DNA of 25,928 nucleotides, taken from Mageeibacillus sp. UBA1212. GTDB lineage: Bacteria; Bacillota; Clostridia; UBA1212. This document shows positions 1-7,890 of this stretch, one piece after another; position 1 is the stretch's first letter; each line of letters starts with the position of its first letter. The notes beneath the pieces are model-generated. The model made no database searches, was not told where the DNA came from, and saw only the letters and a list, made by a program, of their open reading frames with translations. The stretch is taken from the NCBI GenBank assembly GCA_002309655.1, contig DBXM01000005.1, positions 1 to 25,928 of the forward strand. The letters are read 5' to 3'. Made by a program: the position numbers and the translations under genes.

Positions 1-34
1 GCGCGGCCCGCGGGCCGCGCCCCCCGTTTTCACT
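1..34. terminator. GC-rich palindrome, probable terminator of a gene left of the window
   Basis: Bases 1-20 (GCGCGGCCCGCGGGCCGCGC) are a perfect 20-bp palindrome, able to form an 8-bp stem with a 4-base loop. It is followed by a C run and TTTT, as in an intrinsic terminator. The left arm may continue outside the window. The gene it would end is not visible, so the direction is a guess. Confidence 0.45.
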
Positions 35-52
35 AAAAAAAGGCCGTTTTTG

Positions 53-81
53 TTGACATTTCCGGGCCCCGGTGGTATCCT
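53..81 (+). promoter_or_regulatory. SigA-type promoter of the CotH gene
   Basis: TTGACA at 53-58 and TATCCT at 76-81 are separated by 17 bases. Transcription would start near 88, giving a leader of about 50 bases before the ATG at 138. The motif TTTCCGGG (59-66) sits directly after the -35 box and recurs in the next two promoters. Confidence 0.7.
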
Positions 82-137
82 ATAAAGCGATGATACAAAG
101 ATTTGACGCCGGCAGGCGTTTGAGAGGATCACAGCCA

Positions 138-1724
138 ATGCGAGCCGGACTATTGAATAAACTGATTCTGTTAGCCGTTCTGACTGCCGTTTTAGGCGGT
201 TTTCTTGTGCTTTTCATGCCTGTCACGGACGCTTTCGCGGCGGAGAAGTACGACCCGGAAAAGATGCTTAAAGAGGGCTTCGCGGTCCTCGAGATCACTC
301 TGAACGGCTTTCACGAGGAGGACATCCACCGCTCCGCATGGCTGCCCATAAGCTACAAGCTGCGCTGGGACGGCCGCGAGATCGAGAACACCGCGCAGAT
401 CAAAGGCCGCGGCAACTACACCTGGGAGCAGGCCAAGCGCCCCTACGCGATAAAATGCGACAAAAAGACAAACTGGTTCGGATTCGGCGCCGCCAAGGAC
501 TGGGTGCTGCTCGCGAACTTCACCGACCAGACACACCTCCGCAACTACCTCGCGTACAGTCTCGCAGCGAAAATGCGCTTCAGGTTCACGCCTCAGGCCG
601 CCTTCGCGCAGGTTTTCATCAACGGCCGCTACAACGGAATCTACCTCGTCACGGAAAAAGTGGAGATCGACGACGAACGCCTCGACATTTCCATCACGGG
701 CGGCGACGTTCTGATCGAGCTCGACAACAACTACGGCTGGAACGAGCCTGTCACGTTCGCGTCGCCCTTCGGAAACCTCTACGTCTTCAAGGACCCCGAC
801 GAGGAAAAGCAAAAACAGAAGCTGGAGGCTACCGGCGGCGAGGGCGTCACCTTCAGCCGCGCAATCTCCAACGCGCAGTCGCACATAAAACGCTTTGAGG
901 ACGCCGTCACCACCGACCGCGACCTCGACACGGTTTTCAAGTATATGGACCGCGACTCGCTCATCGACTGGCTGATCTTCAACGAGATCGTCAAGAACGA
1001 CGACACCGTTTTCAACTCGAGCATCTACCTCTACAACAAAATGGGCGACAAGCTCTACATGGGCCCGGTGTGGGACTACGACCTCGCAATGGGCGGCATA
1101 GACCGCTTCAACAACGTCTACACCGACGGCCTGCAGTTCCTGGACAACCCCTGGGACCGGCCGAACTGGTTCGTGAAGCTCCTGAACCGCGACGATTTCA
1201 ACGGTCTCGTAAAGGAACGCTGGTCTGAAATTTACGCGAGCGGAATCCTTGGCGACTGGGTGGCGGAGCTTGACCGCATGGCGAAAATTCTGCCGGCGGC
1301 GGTGCAGTACGACGTCAAAAAATGGGACAACGCGGGTGTGTTCGTGCTGCGTGAATCCTACAGCGAAGGCATCGAAAACCTGCGTGAATTCATGACCGGC
1401 CGCATCGAATGGCTGAACTCAATCTGGAACGTCACCGGCGCCACTCCGGGGCCGACCTCCGAGCCTACGCCTACTCCGACTCCCGGTCCAACGCCTGACC
1501 CTACCGCCACGCCCGCAAACACCCCCGAACCGACCCCGTCCCGCTTACCCCCCGGTTACGTTCCCGTCCCCCCAACCGCCGAACCCGCGGAAAAGCCGTC
1601 AGGCAACAGGGGCTGCGGCTCCGGGCTTGGCCTGCCTGCCGCCGCGGCTGTCTGCGGAATTTCCGCGGCGGCCTCCCTGGCAGCGGCTTCATTGCGCAAA
1701 CGCAAAAAGAGAGAAAAGGTCTGA
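138..1724 (+). CDS. Secreted CotH-kinase family protein with C-terminal membrane tail
   Basis: 528 residues from the ATG at 138, chosen because GAGAGG lies about ten bases upstream and the promoter leaves no room for earlier starts. A signal peptide covers residues 1-34 (cleavage after AFA). Residues about 40-430 are a CotH domain: KGRGNYTWEQAKRPYAIK (89-106) is the nucleotide-binding N-lobe motif and GPVWDYDLAMGG (309-320) the metal-binding acidic motif. CotH is an atypical protein kinase fold, known from spore coat protein CotH and also found in secreted proteins of gut clostridia. A Pro/Thr linker (435-485) leads to RGCGSGLG (491-498), a hydrophobic segment and a basic end (KRKKREKV), which suggests anchoring to the outer face of the membrane. 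The true substrate is unknown. The same GCGS tail occurs on the protein at 16538. Confidence 0.88.
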   Translation: MRAGLLNKLILLAVLTAVLGGFLVLFMPVTDAFAAEKYDPEKMLKEGFAVLEITLNGFHEEDIHRSAWLPISYKLRWDGREIENTAQIKGRGNYTWEQAKRPYAIKCDKKTNWFGFGAAKDWVLLANFTDQTHLRNYLAYSLAAKMRFRFTPQAAFAQVFINGRYNGIYLVTEKVEIDDERLDISITGGDVLIELDNNYGWNEPVTFASPFGNLYVFKDPDEEKQKQKLEATGGEGVTFSRAISNAQSHIKRFEDAVTTDRDLDTVFKYMDRDSLIDWLIFNEIVKNDDTVFNSSIYLYNKMGDKLYMGPVWDYDLAMGGIDRFNNVYTDGLQFLDNPWDRPNWFVKLLNRDDFNGLVKERWSEIYASGILGDWVAELDRMAKILPAAVQYDVKKWDNAGVFVLRESYSEGIENLREFMTGRIEWLNSIWNVTGATPGPTSEPTPTPTPGPTPDPTATPANTPEPTPSRLPPGYVPVPPTAEPAEKPSGNRGCGSGLGLPAAAAVCGISAAASLAAASLRKRKKREKV

Positions 1725-1758
1725 CGTAACCGTCCCGCAAAAGCGGATTTTGGTTACG
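1725..1758 (+). other. Nested inverted repeat directly after the CotH stop codon
   Basis: CGTAACC (1725-1731) pairs with GGTTACG (1752-1758), and an inner CCGC/GCGG pair with an AAAA loop is nested inside. It starts on the base after the stop codon. No T run follows, so it may be an mRNA-stabilising or factor-dependent termination hairpin rather than an intrinsic terminator. Confidence 0.5.
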
Positions 1759-1820
1759 CGAAGCAGGTGCGTTTGGGAGCCGGAAAACGCGAAAGAAACG
1801 CAGCCGGTTATTCCGGATAT

Positions 1821-1926
1821 CATTCCCCGGAATGTTACAAATTGTGGCAAGACATTTCCCGGAACGCGTGTTATACTGTGGTTGCAGGTAGAGGTAAAGT
1901 GCACTATTCCCGCCTGTGACCACAGT
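1821..1926 (+). promoter_or_regulatory. Promoter and operator-like repeats of the regulator-serpin cassette
   Basis: AAGACA (1849-1854) and TATACT (1872-1877) are 17 bases apart and form a good SigA promoter. Two dyads of one type overlap the region: CATTCCCCGGAATG (1821-1834) and TTTCCCGGAA (1855-1864, inside the spacer). A second inverted repeat, ACTGTGGTTGCAGG (1875-1888) and CCTGTGACCACAGT (1913-1926), matches at 12 of 14 positions and brackets the expected start of transcription near 1884. Both look like operator sites; binding of the downstream Xre protein is an inference. Confidence 0.65.
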
Positions 1927-1943
1927 TTTTTTGAGGTTTGATT

Positions 1944-2435
1944 ATGAAGAGCATTGCGGAGACAGTCGCGGAAATGAGGGCCAGTGAGGGACTGACCCAG
2001 CAGGAACTGGCCGGTCTGCTGCATGTTTCGCGCTCTCTCGTGGCCATGTGGGAGGCGGGGGAGCGGATTCCCGACGGCGTCAGCGTGGCGGAAATGGCCC
2101 GGATCTTCGGGGTCAGCGAGCGCGTCATTGCCGGGGAGCCCGAATACGCCTACGGTTCACCGCACGAAATGGGCCTGATCAGCGCCGAGATCGGAGAGTT
2201 CACCGGCAGCGCGCCGTCCGGGGTTCCCGCGGATAAGCGGCTTGGCGTGCTGAAGGATTTTCTCGCGTCCCGGAGCAAAAAGGACGTGGACATTTTCATG
2301 GGCCGGTACTTCTACATGAAGACCTTCAAGACCATCGCGAACGAACTGAACATGAACGAGGCGGCGGTCAGGGTCCGGCTCGGAAGGCTCCGCAAAAAGC
2401 TCAATTCGGTTCTCGGCAGGGAGGAAGAAAAATGA
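1944..2435 (+). CDS. Hybrid regulator: Xre-type HTH fused to a sigma region 4-like HTH
   Basis: 163 residues from the ATG at 1944, preceded by GAGG seven bases upstream; an in-frame TTG at 1938 would overlap that site. Residues 1-62 are a classic Cro/C1-type helix-turn-helix (QQELAGLLHVSRSLVAMWEAG at 19-39). Residues about 100-157 resemble ECF sigma factor region 4, the part that contacts -35 DNA (TFKTIANELNMNEAAVRVRL at 127-146, then a basic helix). No sigma region 2 is present, so it should not melt promoters alone and probably acts as a DNA-binding regulator. The stop overlaps the start of the serpin gene (ATGA), so the two are translationally coupled, as sigma/anti-sigma pairs often are. 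Its own promoter carries dyad repeats, which suggests autoregulation. Confidence 0.8.
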   Translation: MKSIAETVAEMRASEGLTQQELAGLLHVSRSLVAMWEAGERIPDGVSVAEMARIFGVSERVIAGEPEYAYGSPHEMGLISAEIGEFTGSAPSGVPADKRLGVLKDFLASRSKKDVDIFMGRYFYMKTFKTIANELNMNEAAVRVRLGRLRKKLNSVLGREEEK

Positions 2436-4006
2436 CGGAAAAAGAATTCAAGGAAACGCTGTCGGCGCTCGGGAACAGCCCGGAGTTTGACGGCATCGCA
2501 AAAACACGCAAAAAAAGGAACATTTTTCGGGCGGTGACCGTCTGCGCGGCGGCGGTGCTTGTGGCGGCGGCAGTCACGGTGGTTCTGCTGGCGAACAATT
2601 CCGGCAAAGGAACGAAGCTGCACGGAGGCGGTGAAGTGCTGGCCGGAACCGCGACGCCCGCATACGTTGATTCGGAGGCCACCCCCACTGAGGCGACCCC
2701 CACCCCAACTGAGGAGTCCGCGACACCCACGGCAAAGCCCACCGAAGCGCCCACGGCAACGCCCGACGCCGGCAACACCGCCTACATGTCGCTTCCCGCG
2801 GGCCGGGGCCTCAAATTCCTGACCAACGCCTCGTTCACGACGACGCGCAGGAAGGCCGCCGTCAGCGAATCGTTCAGGCAGAACTACACCGCCTTCGCGC
2901 TGGAGCTCCTTAAAAAGACCGGCATCGGCAACGGCACGCTTGTCTCCCCCCTCTCGATCCTCACCGCCACGCTCATGACAGCCGGCGGCGCGAAAGGCGA
3001 GACCCTTGACGAGATGTTGGCCGTTCTTGCGGGCGGAGCGGATTTAGACAGCGCCTACCGGGAGTTTTTCAACTTCTGCGAGAGCCTCACAAGCAGCGAG
3101 AACGCAAAACTCGAATCCGCCAACTCCGTTTTCGTGACGGACCGCGAGGATTTCAAGATCAACAAGCGGTTCATCCATGAAATCAACGAGACCTTCAGGG
3201 GTCAGGTGGCCGCAGCCGACTTCACGGACAGCAAATCGGTGGACGACATCAATTCCTGGTGCGACGAGCACACCGGCGGCATGATCCCCAAGGTGCTGAA
3301 CTACGACGACGTGGACGAAAACACGGTGATGGTCCTCCTGAACGCGATCTGCTTCGACGCCCTCTGGCGCGAGCCGTTCACCGAATTCAACGTGGCGGAC
3401 GGCGTGTTCCACGGTACCGGCGGCGACAGGAACGTCAAAATGATGTCCTCCCTCGAGAGCTACTACTTCGAGGACGGGAACGCCACCGGCTTCCTGAAGT
3501 CCTACTACGGCAGGTACGCGTTCGCGGCGATTCTTCCCAACGAAGGCGTCAGCATGGAGAGCTATCTTGAGAACCTCGACGCCGGCACATTCCTGTCGCT
3601 CACAGGCACGGACGCCGGCAGCGCGAACATCTCAATGCCCAAGTTCTCCTTCGAGTGGAGCGCGAGTCTCAACGACGTTCTCCGCGACATGGGCATCAAA
3701 AAGGCCTTCGACTCCGGGACGGCGGATTTCTCGGGCCTTGGCGGGTTCGCGAACGAAGCCGGCGAGGTGGACGAGGAAGCCAATCCGGGGCTGTACATCG
3801 GAAATGTGATCCACAAGACCCGCATCGACGTGAACGAGTCGGGAACGAAGGCGGCCGCGGTCACCGCGGTGGTAATGCCAGGCAACGCGGGCCCCGACCC
3901 GGAACCGCCCAAGACCGTCATTCTCGACAGACCGTTCATCTACGCGATCGTCGACTACTCCACGAAGCTGCCGATCTTCATCGGCGTCCTGAACGACATT
4001 CGGTAA
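2432..4006 (+). CDS. Membrane-anchored serpin with anti-sigma-like N-terminus
   Basis: 524 residues; the ATG overlaps the previous stop and follows GGGAGGAAG. Residues 1-33 are a basic cytoplasmic segment, 34-54 a transmembrane helix, 75-112 a Thr/Pro/Glu-rich linker, and about 145-524 a complete serpin fold. Serpin signatures seen: VSPLSI (171-176), GAKGETLDEM (186-195), NSWCDEHTGGMIPKVL (274-289), LLNAICFDALW (302-312), MPKFSFEWS (402-410), hinge ESGTKAAAVTAV (469-480), and the C-terminal RPFIYAIVD (500-508). A small-residue hinge is typical of inhibitory serpins, which trap serine or cysteine proteases irreversibly. Counting from the hinge Gly471 as P15 puts P1-P1' at Asn485-Ala486, but the loop is several residues longer on the P' side than in alpha-1-antitrypsin, so this is uncertain. 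The topology suggests a protease sensor wired to the upstream regulator; that is inference. Confidence 0.9.
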   Translation: MTEKEFKETLSALGNSPEFDGIAKTRKKRNIFRAVTVCAAAVLVAAAVTVVLLANNSGKGTKLHGGGEVLAGTATPAYVDSEATPTEATPTPTEESATPTAKPTEAPTATPDAGNTAYMSLPAGRGLKFLTNASFTTTRRKAAVSESFRQNYTAFALELLKKTGIGNGTLVSPLSILTATLMTAGGAKGETLDEMLAVLAGGADLDSAYREFFNFCESLTSSENAKLESANSVFVTDREDFKINKRFIHEINETFRGQVAAADFTDSKSVDDINSWCDEHTGGMIPKVLNYDDVDENTVMVLLNAICFDALWREPFTEFNVADGVFHGTGGDRNVKMMSSLESYYFEDGNATGFLKSYYGRYAFAAILPNEGVSMESYLENLDAGTFLSLTGTDAGSANISMPKFSFEWSASLNDVLRDMGIKKAFDSGTADFSGLGGFANEAGEVDEEANPGLYIGNVIHKTRIDVNESGTKAAAVTAVVMPGNAGPDPEPPKTVILDRPFIYAIVDYSTKLPIFIGVLNDIR

Positions 4007-4072
4007 ACCGTTATTGTTCGGGAACGTCCACTTTGCAATTTTGGCCGTTCCCGGGTGCGTTTTGTCACTTTT

Positions 4073-4097
4073 TTTCCCGGCGAAGATATGTTATAAT
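4073..4097 (+). promoter_or_regulatory. Extended -10 promoter of the lipoprotein gene
   Basis: TATAAT (4092-4097) is preceded by TG one base upstream (4089-4090), an extended -10 element. There is no good -35 box at 17 bases; TTGTCA at 4062-4067 is 24 bases away. TTTCCCGG (4073-4080) lies 11 bases upstream of the -10, close to its position in the two preceding promoters. Confidence 0.7.
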
Positions 4098-4138
4098 GGC
4101 TTTAGACAGACCACTTGTTTGCAGAGGAGCAATTCATT

Positions 4139-5050
4139 ATGTTTACGAAAGAAAAAACCGTTATATTTTTAGTGCTCGCAGTCATTTGTTTCGCATTGAT
4201 TTCCGCGACCGCCGGGTGCGATTGGGTACGCCGGCAGGAAGACTTCACGCCCGAACCCTTCACCGGTTCCGCGGAGACGGCGACCCCCGGAACCCCTGAC
4301 ACGCAACCGACGGAAGCCCCGACCGGTTCCGGCGACAACGGGCAGAGCACCCCTTCTCCCGAACCGACAGAAGAACCCGACCCCACTCCCAAGCCTCCGG
4401 CTCTCAGCCAGGTAAGGATTTATGAAGGGAAAAAACAAGCCGTTACCGACCCCACGGAAGAGCAGCGGCACATCATTTCTGTCTACCAACAGCTTTACCC
4501 CGAAAACAAAGACCGTCAACCGCTGCAATATATCGATATGTCTCCTTCCTATTATAACGGCGAGCTCTTTTTCGTCCCTGAAGAATGGTATTACGATGGG
4601 TATCCGCCAATATACGGGAGACACGTTTTCGAGCAGATAGGCGACCGGTGGCTTTGTGTATATTTGCAGAACGGGGAATTCAGATTCGGCGTTTTTGACA
4701 GCGACTTCGTTTTACAGTCAGACGTAATATCATGGAATACCGGATACCGTTCTTCCACCGGCTGGCCCGCGTGTTTGTTTGAAAAAGACGGCAGCTATTA
4801 TCTGGCAGTTGAGTTCTCCTATTTTCATTCAGGGATGGGCAGCACGACCACGCTTATTTATTCACTGCCGTTGCTCCGGGAAGTCTGGCGCGACTCCGAG
4901 TTTCTCAAAAACGATCCGGAGAAGAACCTTGACCAGTACCGGTTCGAAATTGAAGGCGAGTGGTTCAACATCTATGAATATGAACGCATTAGCGGGGAGT
5001 TGCGCCCGCATGTAATTGCCAAAATGAAGATTTCTTCGGTGTTGGATTAG
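4139..5050 (+). CDS. Putative lipoprotein of unknown function
   Basis: 303 residues from the ATG at 4139, with AGAGGAG nine bases upstream; an earlier in-frame TTG (4115) would overlap that site. The N-terminus is lysine-containing and hydrophobic and ends in a lipobox-like ATAGC, so Cys27 is probably the lipidated residue; threonine at -3 is less common but seen. A Pro/Thr/Glu-rich linker (about 36-88) separates the anchor from a roughly 200-residue globular domain rich in Tyr and Trp that I do not recognise. The domain has beta-rich stretches such as WLCVYLQNGEFRFGVFDSDF, which hints at a beta-sheet fold. The 3' half is less GC-rich than its neighbours. It has its own promoter and terminator. 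It could be a sensor or binding protein; no function is assigned. Confidence 0.75.
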   Translation: MFTKEKTVIFLVLAVICFALISATAGCDWVRRQEDFTPEPFTGSAETATPGTPDTQPTEAPTGSGDNGQSTPSPEPTEEPDPTPKPPALSQVRIYEGKKQAVTDPTEEQRHIISVYQQLYPENKDRQPLQYIDMSPSYYNGELFFVPEEWYYDGYPPIYGRHVFEQIGDRWLCVYLQNGEFRFGVFDSDFVLQSDVISWNTGYRSSTGWPACLFEKDGSYYLAVEFSYFHSGMGSTTTLIYSLPLLREVWRDSEFLKNDPEKNLDQYRFEIEGEWFNIYEYERISGELRPHVIAKMKISSVLD

Positions 5051-5083
5051 TTTTCAGCGATGTATAACCGCATTTAATAAGTT

Positions 5084-5113
5084 AAGGGGCCCCGGCAGGA
5101 GCCCCCTTTTTTT
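5084..5113 (+). terminator. Intrinsic terminator after the lipoprotein gene
   Basis: A stem formed by AAGGGGCCCC and GGAGCCCCCTT is followed by a T run (5107-5113). It also lies just past pyrI on the other strand, where the base run after the stem is A-free but poor in T, so it may act weakly in that direction too. Confidence 0.8.
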
Positions 5114-5150
5114 CGTCATATTCGTCTTCACGGATTCCCGCCCGGCTCGC

Positions 5151-5579
5151 CTACGTTCTTTTCGCCTCGCCCTTCGTCTCGCAGTAGATGCAGCGGTAGA
5201 CGCGGTTTTCGCGGTCGGTCAGCTTGAAAACGTGCGCGAGCTCCTGCTCCGTGGAGGTTATGCAGCGGGGGTTTTTGCAGTGGATCACGTCTGTGAGGAG
5301 CGCCGGCATGTCGATGGACTTCTTCTCGACCAGAACTCCGTCGCGGATTATGTTGACGGTCGCGCACGGGTCAACGTAGCCGATCACGTCAAGGTTTATT
5401 GCCATGTCGCCGTCGATTTTGATGATGTCCTTGCGGCCCATTTTAGTGCTCGGGACGTTTTTCATTATCGCTACGGTGGCGTCGCTGCTGCCGAGGCCGA
5501 GCAGCTCGTAGATCTCCATGCCCCTTCCCGCGGTGATGTGGTCGATGACCACGCCGTTTTTGATCGAGTCGACTGTCAT
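5151..5579 (-). CDS. pyrI: Aspartate carbamoyltransferase regulatory chain
   Basis: 142 residues, the normal family size being about 150. PyrI binds CTP/ATP in its N-terminal domain and attaches to PyrB trimers through a zinc domain, giving allosteric control to the first committed step of pyrimidine synthesis. The zinc ligands are visible as Cys101 and Cys106 (HCKNPRC) and Cys130 and Cys133 (RCIYC), the expected C-x4-C...C-x2-C pattern. The N-terminal part shows IKNGVVIDHI and the GLGSS segment typical of the family. The start codon overlaps the pyrB stop (ATGA), so the two subunits are coupled in translation. It is the last gene of the operon. Confidence 0.96.
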   Translation of the reverse strand: MTVDSIKNGVVIDHITAGRGMEIYELLGLGSSDATVAIMKNVPSTKMGRKDIIKIDGDMAINLDVIGYVDPCATVNIIRDGVLVEKKSIDMPALLTDVIHCKNPRCITSTEQELAHVFKLTDRENRVYRCIYCETKGEAKRT

Positions 5580-6499
5580 ATCGTTCCCGCCTCCTTCAAA
5601 AGCATCAGAATGAGCGCCATGCGCATATATTTTCCGTTGAGGACCTGCTTAAAATAGCAGGCGCGCGGGTCGGCGTCGACGGCCACGCTGATCTCGTTGA
5701 CGCGGGGCAGCGGGTGCATCACGATCATGTCCTGTTTGGCGGTGCGGAGCTTGTCGGGGGTCAGAATGTAGCTGTCCTTGAGGCGCACGTAGTCCTCCTC
5801 GTTGAAAAAACGCTCGCGCTGCACGCGCGTCATGTAGAGGATGTCGAGCTCCGGCATCGCCTCCAAAAGGTCGGTCGTCTGTGTGTAGGGAATGCTCTTC
5901 TTTTTGAGGACGTCGTTTTTGACGTAGGAGGGAAGCTTCAGCTCCTCGGGTGAGATCAGCACGAACTTCACGCCCTCGTAGCGGGAAAGCGCGTTGATCA
6001 GGCTGTGGACGGTACGGCCGAATTTCAGGTCGCCGCAGAGCCCCACGGTCATGTTGCCGAGCCTGTCTTTTTCCCTATAAATAGTGAGAATATCAGCCAG
6101 CGTCTGGGTCGGGTGGCAGTGGCCGCCGTCGCCCGCGTTGATGACGGGTACCGAGGCGTTTTGAGCAGCCACCAGCGCCGCGCCCTCCTTTGGGTGACGC
6201 ATCGCGATGATGTCAGCGTAGCATGAAACGACACGCGCGGTGTCCGCAACGCTCTCCCCTTTTGCCGCAGAAGACGAGTCGGCGCTTGAAACGGAAAGAA
6301 CGTTCCCGCCCAGCTCGTACATCGCCGCCTCGAAGCTCAGCCTTGTTCTGGTGGACGGCTCGAAAAAGAGCGTCGCCAGCTTCTTGCCGCGGCAGATCTG
6401 CGCGTATTTTTCCGGCCGCTCGATAATGTCGCATGCCACGGAAATGATGCCGTCCAGCTCCTCCACGGACAGGTCAAGAATGTCGATAATGCCTCTCAT
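5576..6499 (-). CDS. pyrB: Aspartate carbamoyltransferase catalytic chain
   Basis: 307 residues, standard length. It joins carbamoyl phosphate and aspartate to N-carbamoyl-aspartate in the cytoplasm. Visible motifs: the carbamoyl-phosphate site FEPSTRTRLSFE (46-57), the mobile loop Ser/Lys in SSSAAKGES (75-83), HPTQ (129-132) and the aspartate-binding MHPLPR (261-266). GGAGG lies just upstream of the ATG, within the end of pyrE, which stops one base before this gene begins. With PyrI it should form the regulated, E. coli-type hetero-oligomer. Confidence 0.97.
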   Translation of the reverse strand: MRGIIDILDLSVEELDGIISVACDIIERPEKYAQICRGKKLATLFFEPSTRTRLSFEAAMYELGGNVLSVSSADSSSAAKGESVADTARVVSCYADIIAMRHPKEGAALVAAQNASVPVINAGDGGHCHPTQTLADILTIYREKDRLGNMTVGLCGDLKFGRTVHSLINALSRYEGVKFVLISPEELKLPSYVKNDVLKKKSIPYTQTTDLLEAMPELDILYMTRVQRERFFNEEDYVRLKDSYILTPDKLRTAKQDMIVMHPLPRVNEISVAVDADPRACYFKQVLNGKYMRMALILMLLKEAGTI

Positions 6500-6500
6500 A

Positions 6501-7169
6501 TTAAGCCTCCGGTTTGCCGGGTTCCTTTGCGCCGGCTATCCACGATTCGTCGGACGGATTGTTCCTGAACCTGATCAGCTTTTCCACGTCCGCGCGGCTC
6601 ACGTAGCCCTCTTCCGCCGCGACCTCCGCGATCACGTCGAAGTTTGTGAGCGAGTGGTTCTCGACGTCCGCCGCCTTGAGACGCTCAAAGCCTTTTGCCA
6701 TATTATAGGTAAAAATCGACACGACGCCGAGCACGTCCGCGCCTGCCTCGCGAAGCACGTTCACGACCTCGATAACGCTGCCGCCGGTCGAGATCAGGTC
6801 CTCGATGACGACTGTTTTCGCGCCCTTTTCAAGCCTTCCCTCGATCTGGTTGCCGCGGCCGTGGTCCTTCGCGCCCGATCTCACGTAGCCCATTGGGAGC
6901 CCGAGAATGTGGCCCGTTATCGCCGCGTGGGCGATTCCCGCCGTCGACGTTCCCATCAGCACCTCCGCCTCCGGGAAGTACTCTTTCACCGCCTCCGCAA
7001 GTGCGTTTTCGACGTCGTTCCTGACCTCGGGCGCCGTCAGCGTCAGCCTGTTGTCGCAGTAGACCGGACTCTTGATGCCGCTCGCCCACGTGAACGGCTC
7101 CTCCGGCCGGAAAAAGACCGCTTTAATTTTCAGAAGGTCCTTCGCTATCAATCTTTCTCTCTCTGTCAT
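6501..7169 (-). CDS. pyrE: Orotate phosphoribosyltransferase
   Basis: 222 residues. It converts orotate and PRPP to orotidine 5'-monophosphate. The PRPP-binding motif TVVIEDLISTGGSV (119-132), the flexible catalytic loop KDHGRGNQIEG (101-111) and FTWASGIKSP near the N-terminus (26-35) mark it as PyrE. GGAGG precedes the ATG inside the end of pyrF, which stops four bases earlier, so the order pyrF-pyrE couples synthesis and decarboxylation of OMP. Nothing unusual is seen. Confidence 0.97.
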   Translation of the reverse strand: MTERERLIAKDLLKIKAVFFRPEEPFTWASGIKSPVYCDNRLTLTAPEVRNDVENALAEAVKEYFPEAEVLMGTSTAGIAHAAITGHILGLPMGYVRSGAKDHGRGNQIEGRLEKGAKTVVIEDLISTGGSVIEVVNVLREAGADVLGVVSIFTYNMAKGFERLKAADVENHSLTNFDVIAEVAAEEGYVSRADVEKLIRFRNNPSDESWIAGAKEPGKPEA

Positions 7170-7173
7170 TTTC

Positions 7174-7890
7174 TCAATCCTCCAAGAATTCTCTGACCGC
7201 TCTGAAATACGCCGCGCACGGATCAGCCGCAGCGGTGATCGGCCGCCCCATCACAATATAGTCGGAACCGGCTTTGCGCGCCTCGCGGGGCGTCATCACG
7301 CGCTTCTGGTCGCCCTTTTCGCCGTCATCAAATCTGACCCCCGGCGTCACCGTCAAAAATCCTCCGCCGCAGGTGTCGTGAACGGCTTTTGCCTCAAGCG
7401 GCGAGCACACGACGCCGTCAAGCCCCGAGTTTTTCGCGTTCAGCGCGTAGCTCATCACCACGTCCTCCATCGGCTCCTTTATAAGCAGCTCGTTTTCCAG
7501 CGCCTCGCGGTCCGTAGAGGTGAGCTGGGTCACCGCGATAAGCAGCGGGCGCGTGCCGTCCTCGCGGGTCAGTCCTTCAAGGGCGGCTTTCATCATGCTT
7601 GAGGTGCCTGCCGCGTGAAGGTTCGTGATGTCGACGTCGAGTTTCGACAGGACCGCCATCGTTTTTTTGACCGTGTTCGGGATGTCGTGGAGCTTCAGGT
7701 CGAGGAAAATTTTATGCCCGCGCGATTTGATCTCGCGCACGATCGAAGGTCCTTCCGCGTAAAAAAGCTCCATACCGATCTTCACGAACGGCTTCCGGCC
7801 CGTATTTGAGTTCTTTTCGAAAAGATCCAGAAAATCAAGCGTCGTTTTCGCGTCCGCGAAGTCGCACGCCACAATTACGTCTCTTGCCAT
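7174..7890 (-). CDS. pyrF: Orotidine 5'-phosphate decarboxylase
   Basis: 238 residues, the length of the short bacterial family. It decarboxylates OMP to UMP. The catalytic Asp-Lys-Asp array is in FLDLKLHDIPNTV (62-74: Asp64, Lys66, Asp69), and the phosphate-binding end appears as VMGRPIT near the C-terminus. Its ATG overlaps the pyrD stop by one base (TAATG), with GGAGGGG upstream inside pyrD. It is co-transcribed with pyrD and pyrE. Confidence 0.97.
   Translation of the reverse strand: MARDVIVACDFADAKTTLDFLDLFEKNSNTGRKPFVKIGMELFYAEGPSIVREIKSRGHKIFLDLKLHDIPNTVKKTMAVLSKLDVDITNLHAAGTSSMMKAALEGLTREDGTRPLLIAVTQLTSTDREALENELLIKEPMEDVVMSYALNAKNSGLDGVVCSPLEAKAVHDTCGGGFLTVTPGVRFDDGEKGDQKRVMTPREARKAGSDYIVMGRPITAAADPCAAYFRAVREFLED

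Noticed and set aside
1914..1932. Intrinsic terminator in the regulator leader (CTGTGACCACAG plus seven T)
   Set aside because: The local loop would be only two to four bases and the stem four to five; the right arm is better explained by the longer inverted repeat with 1875-1888.
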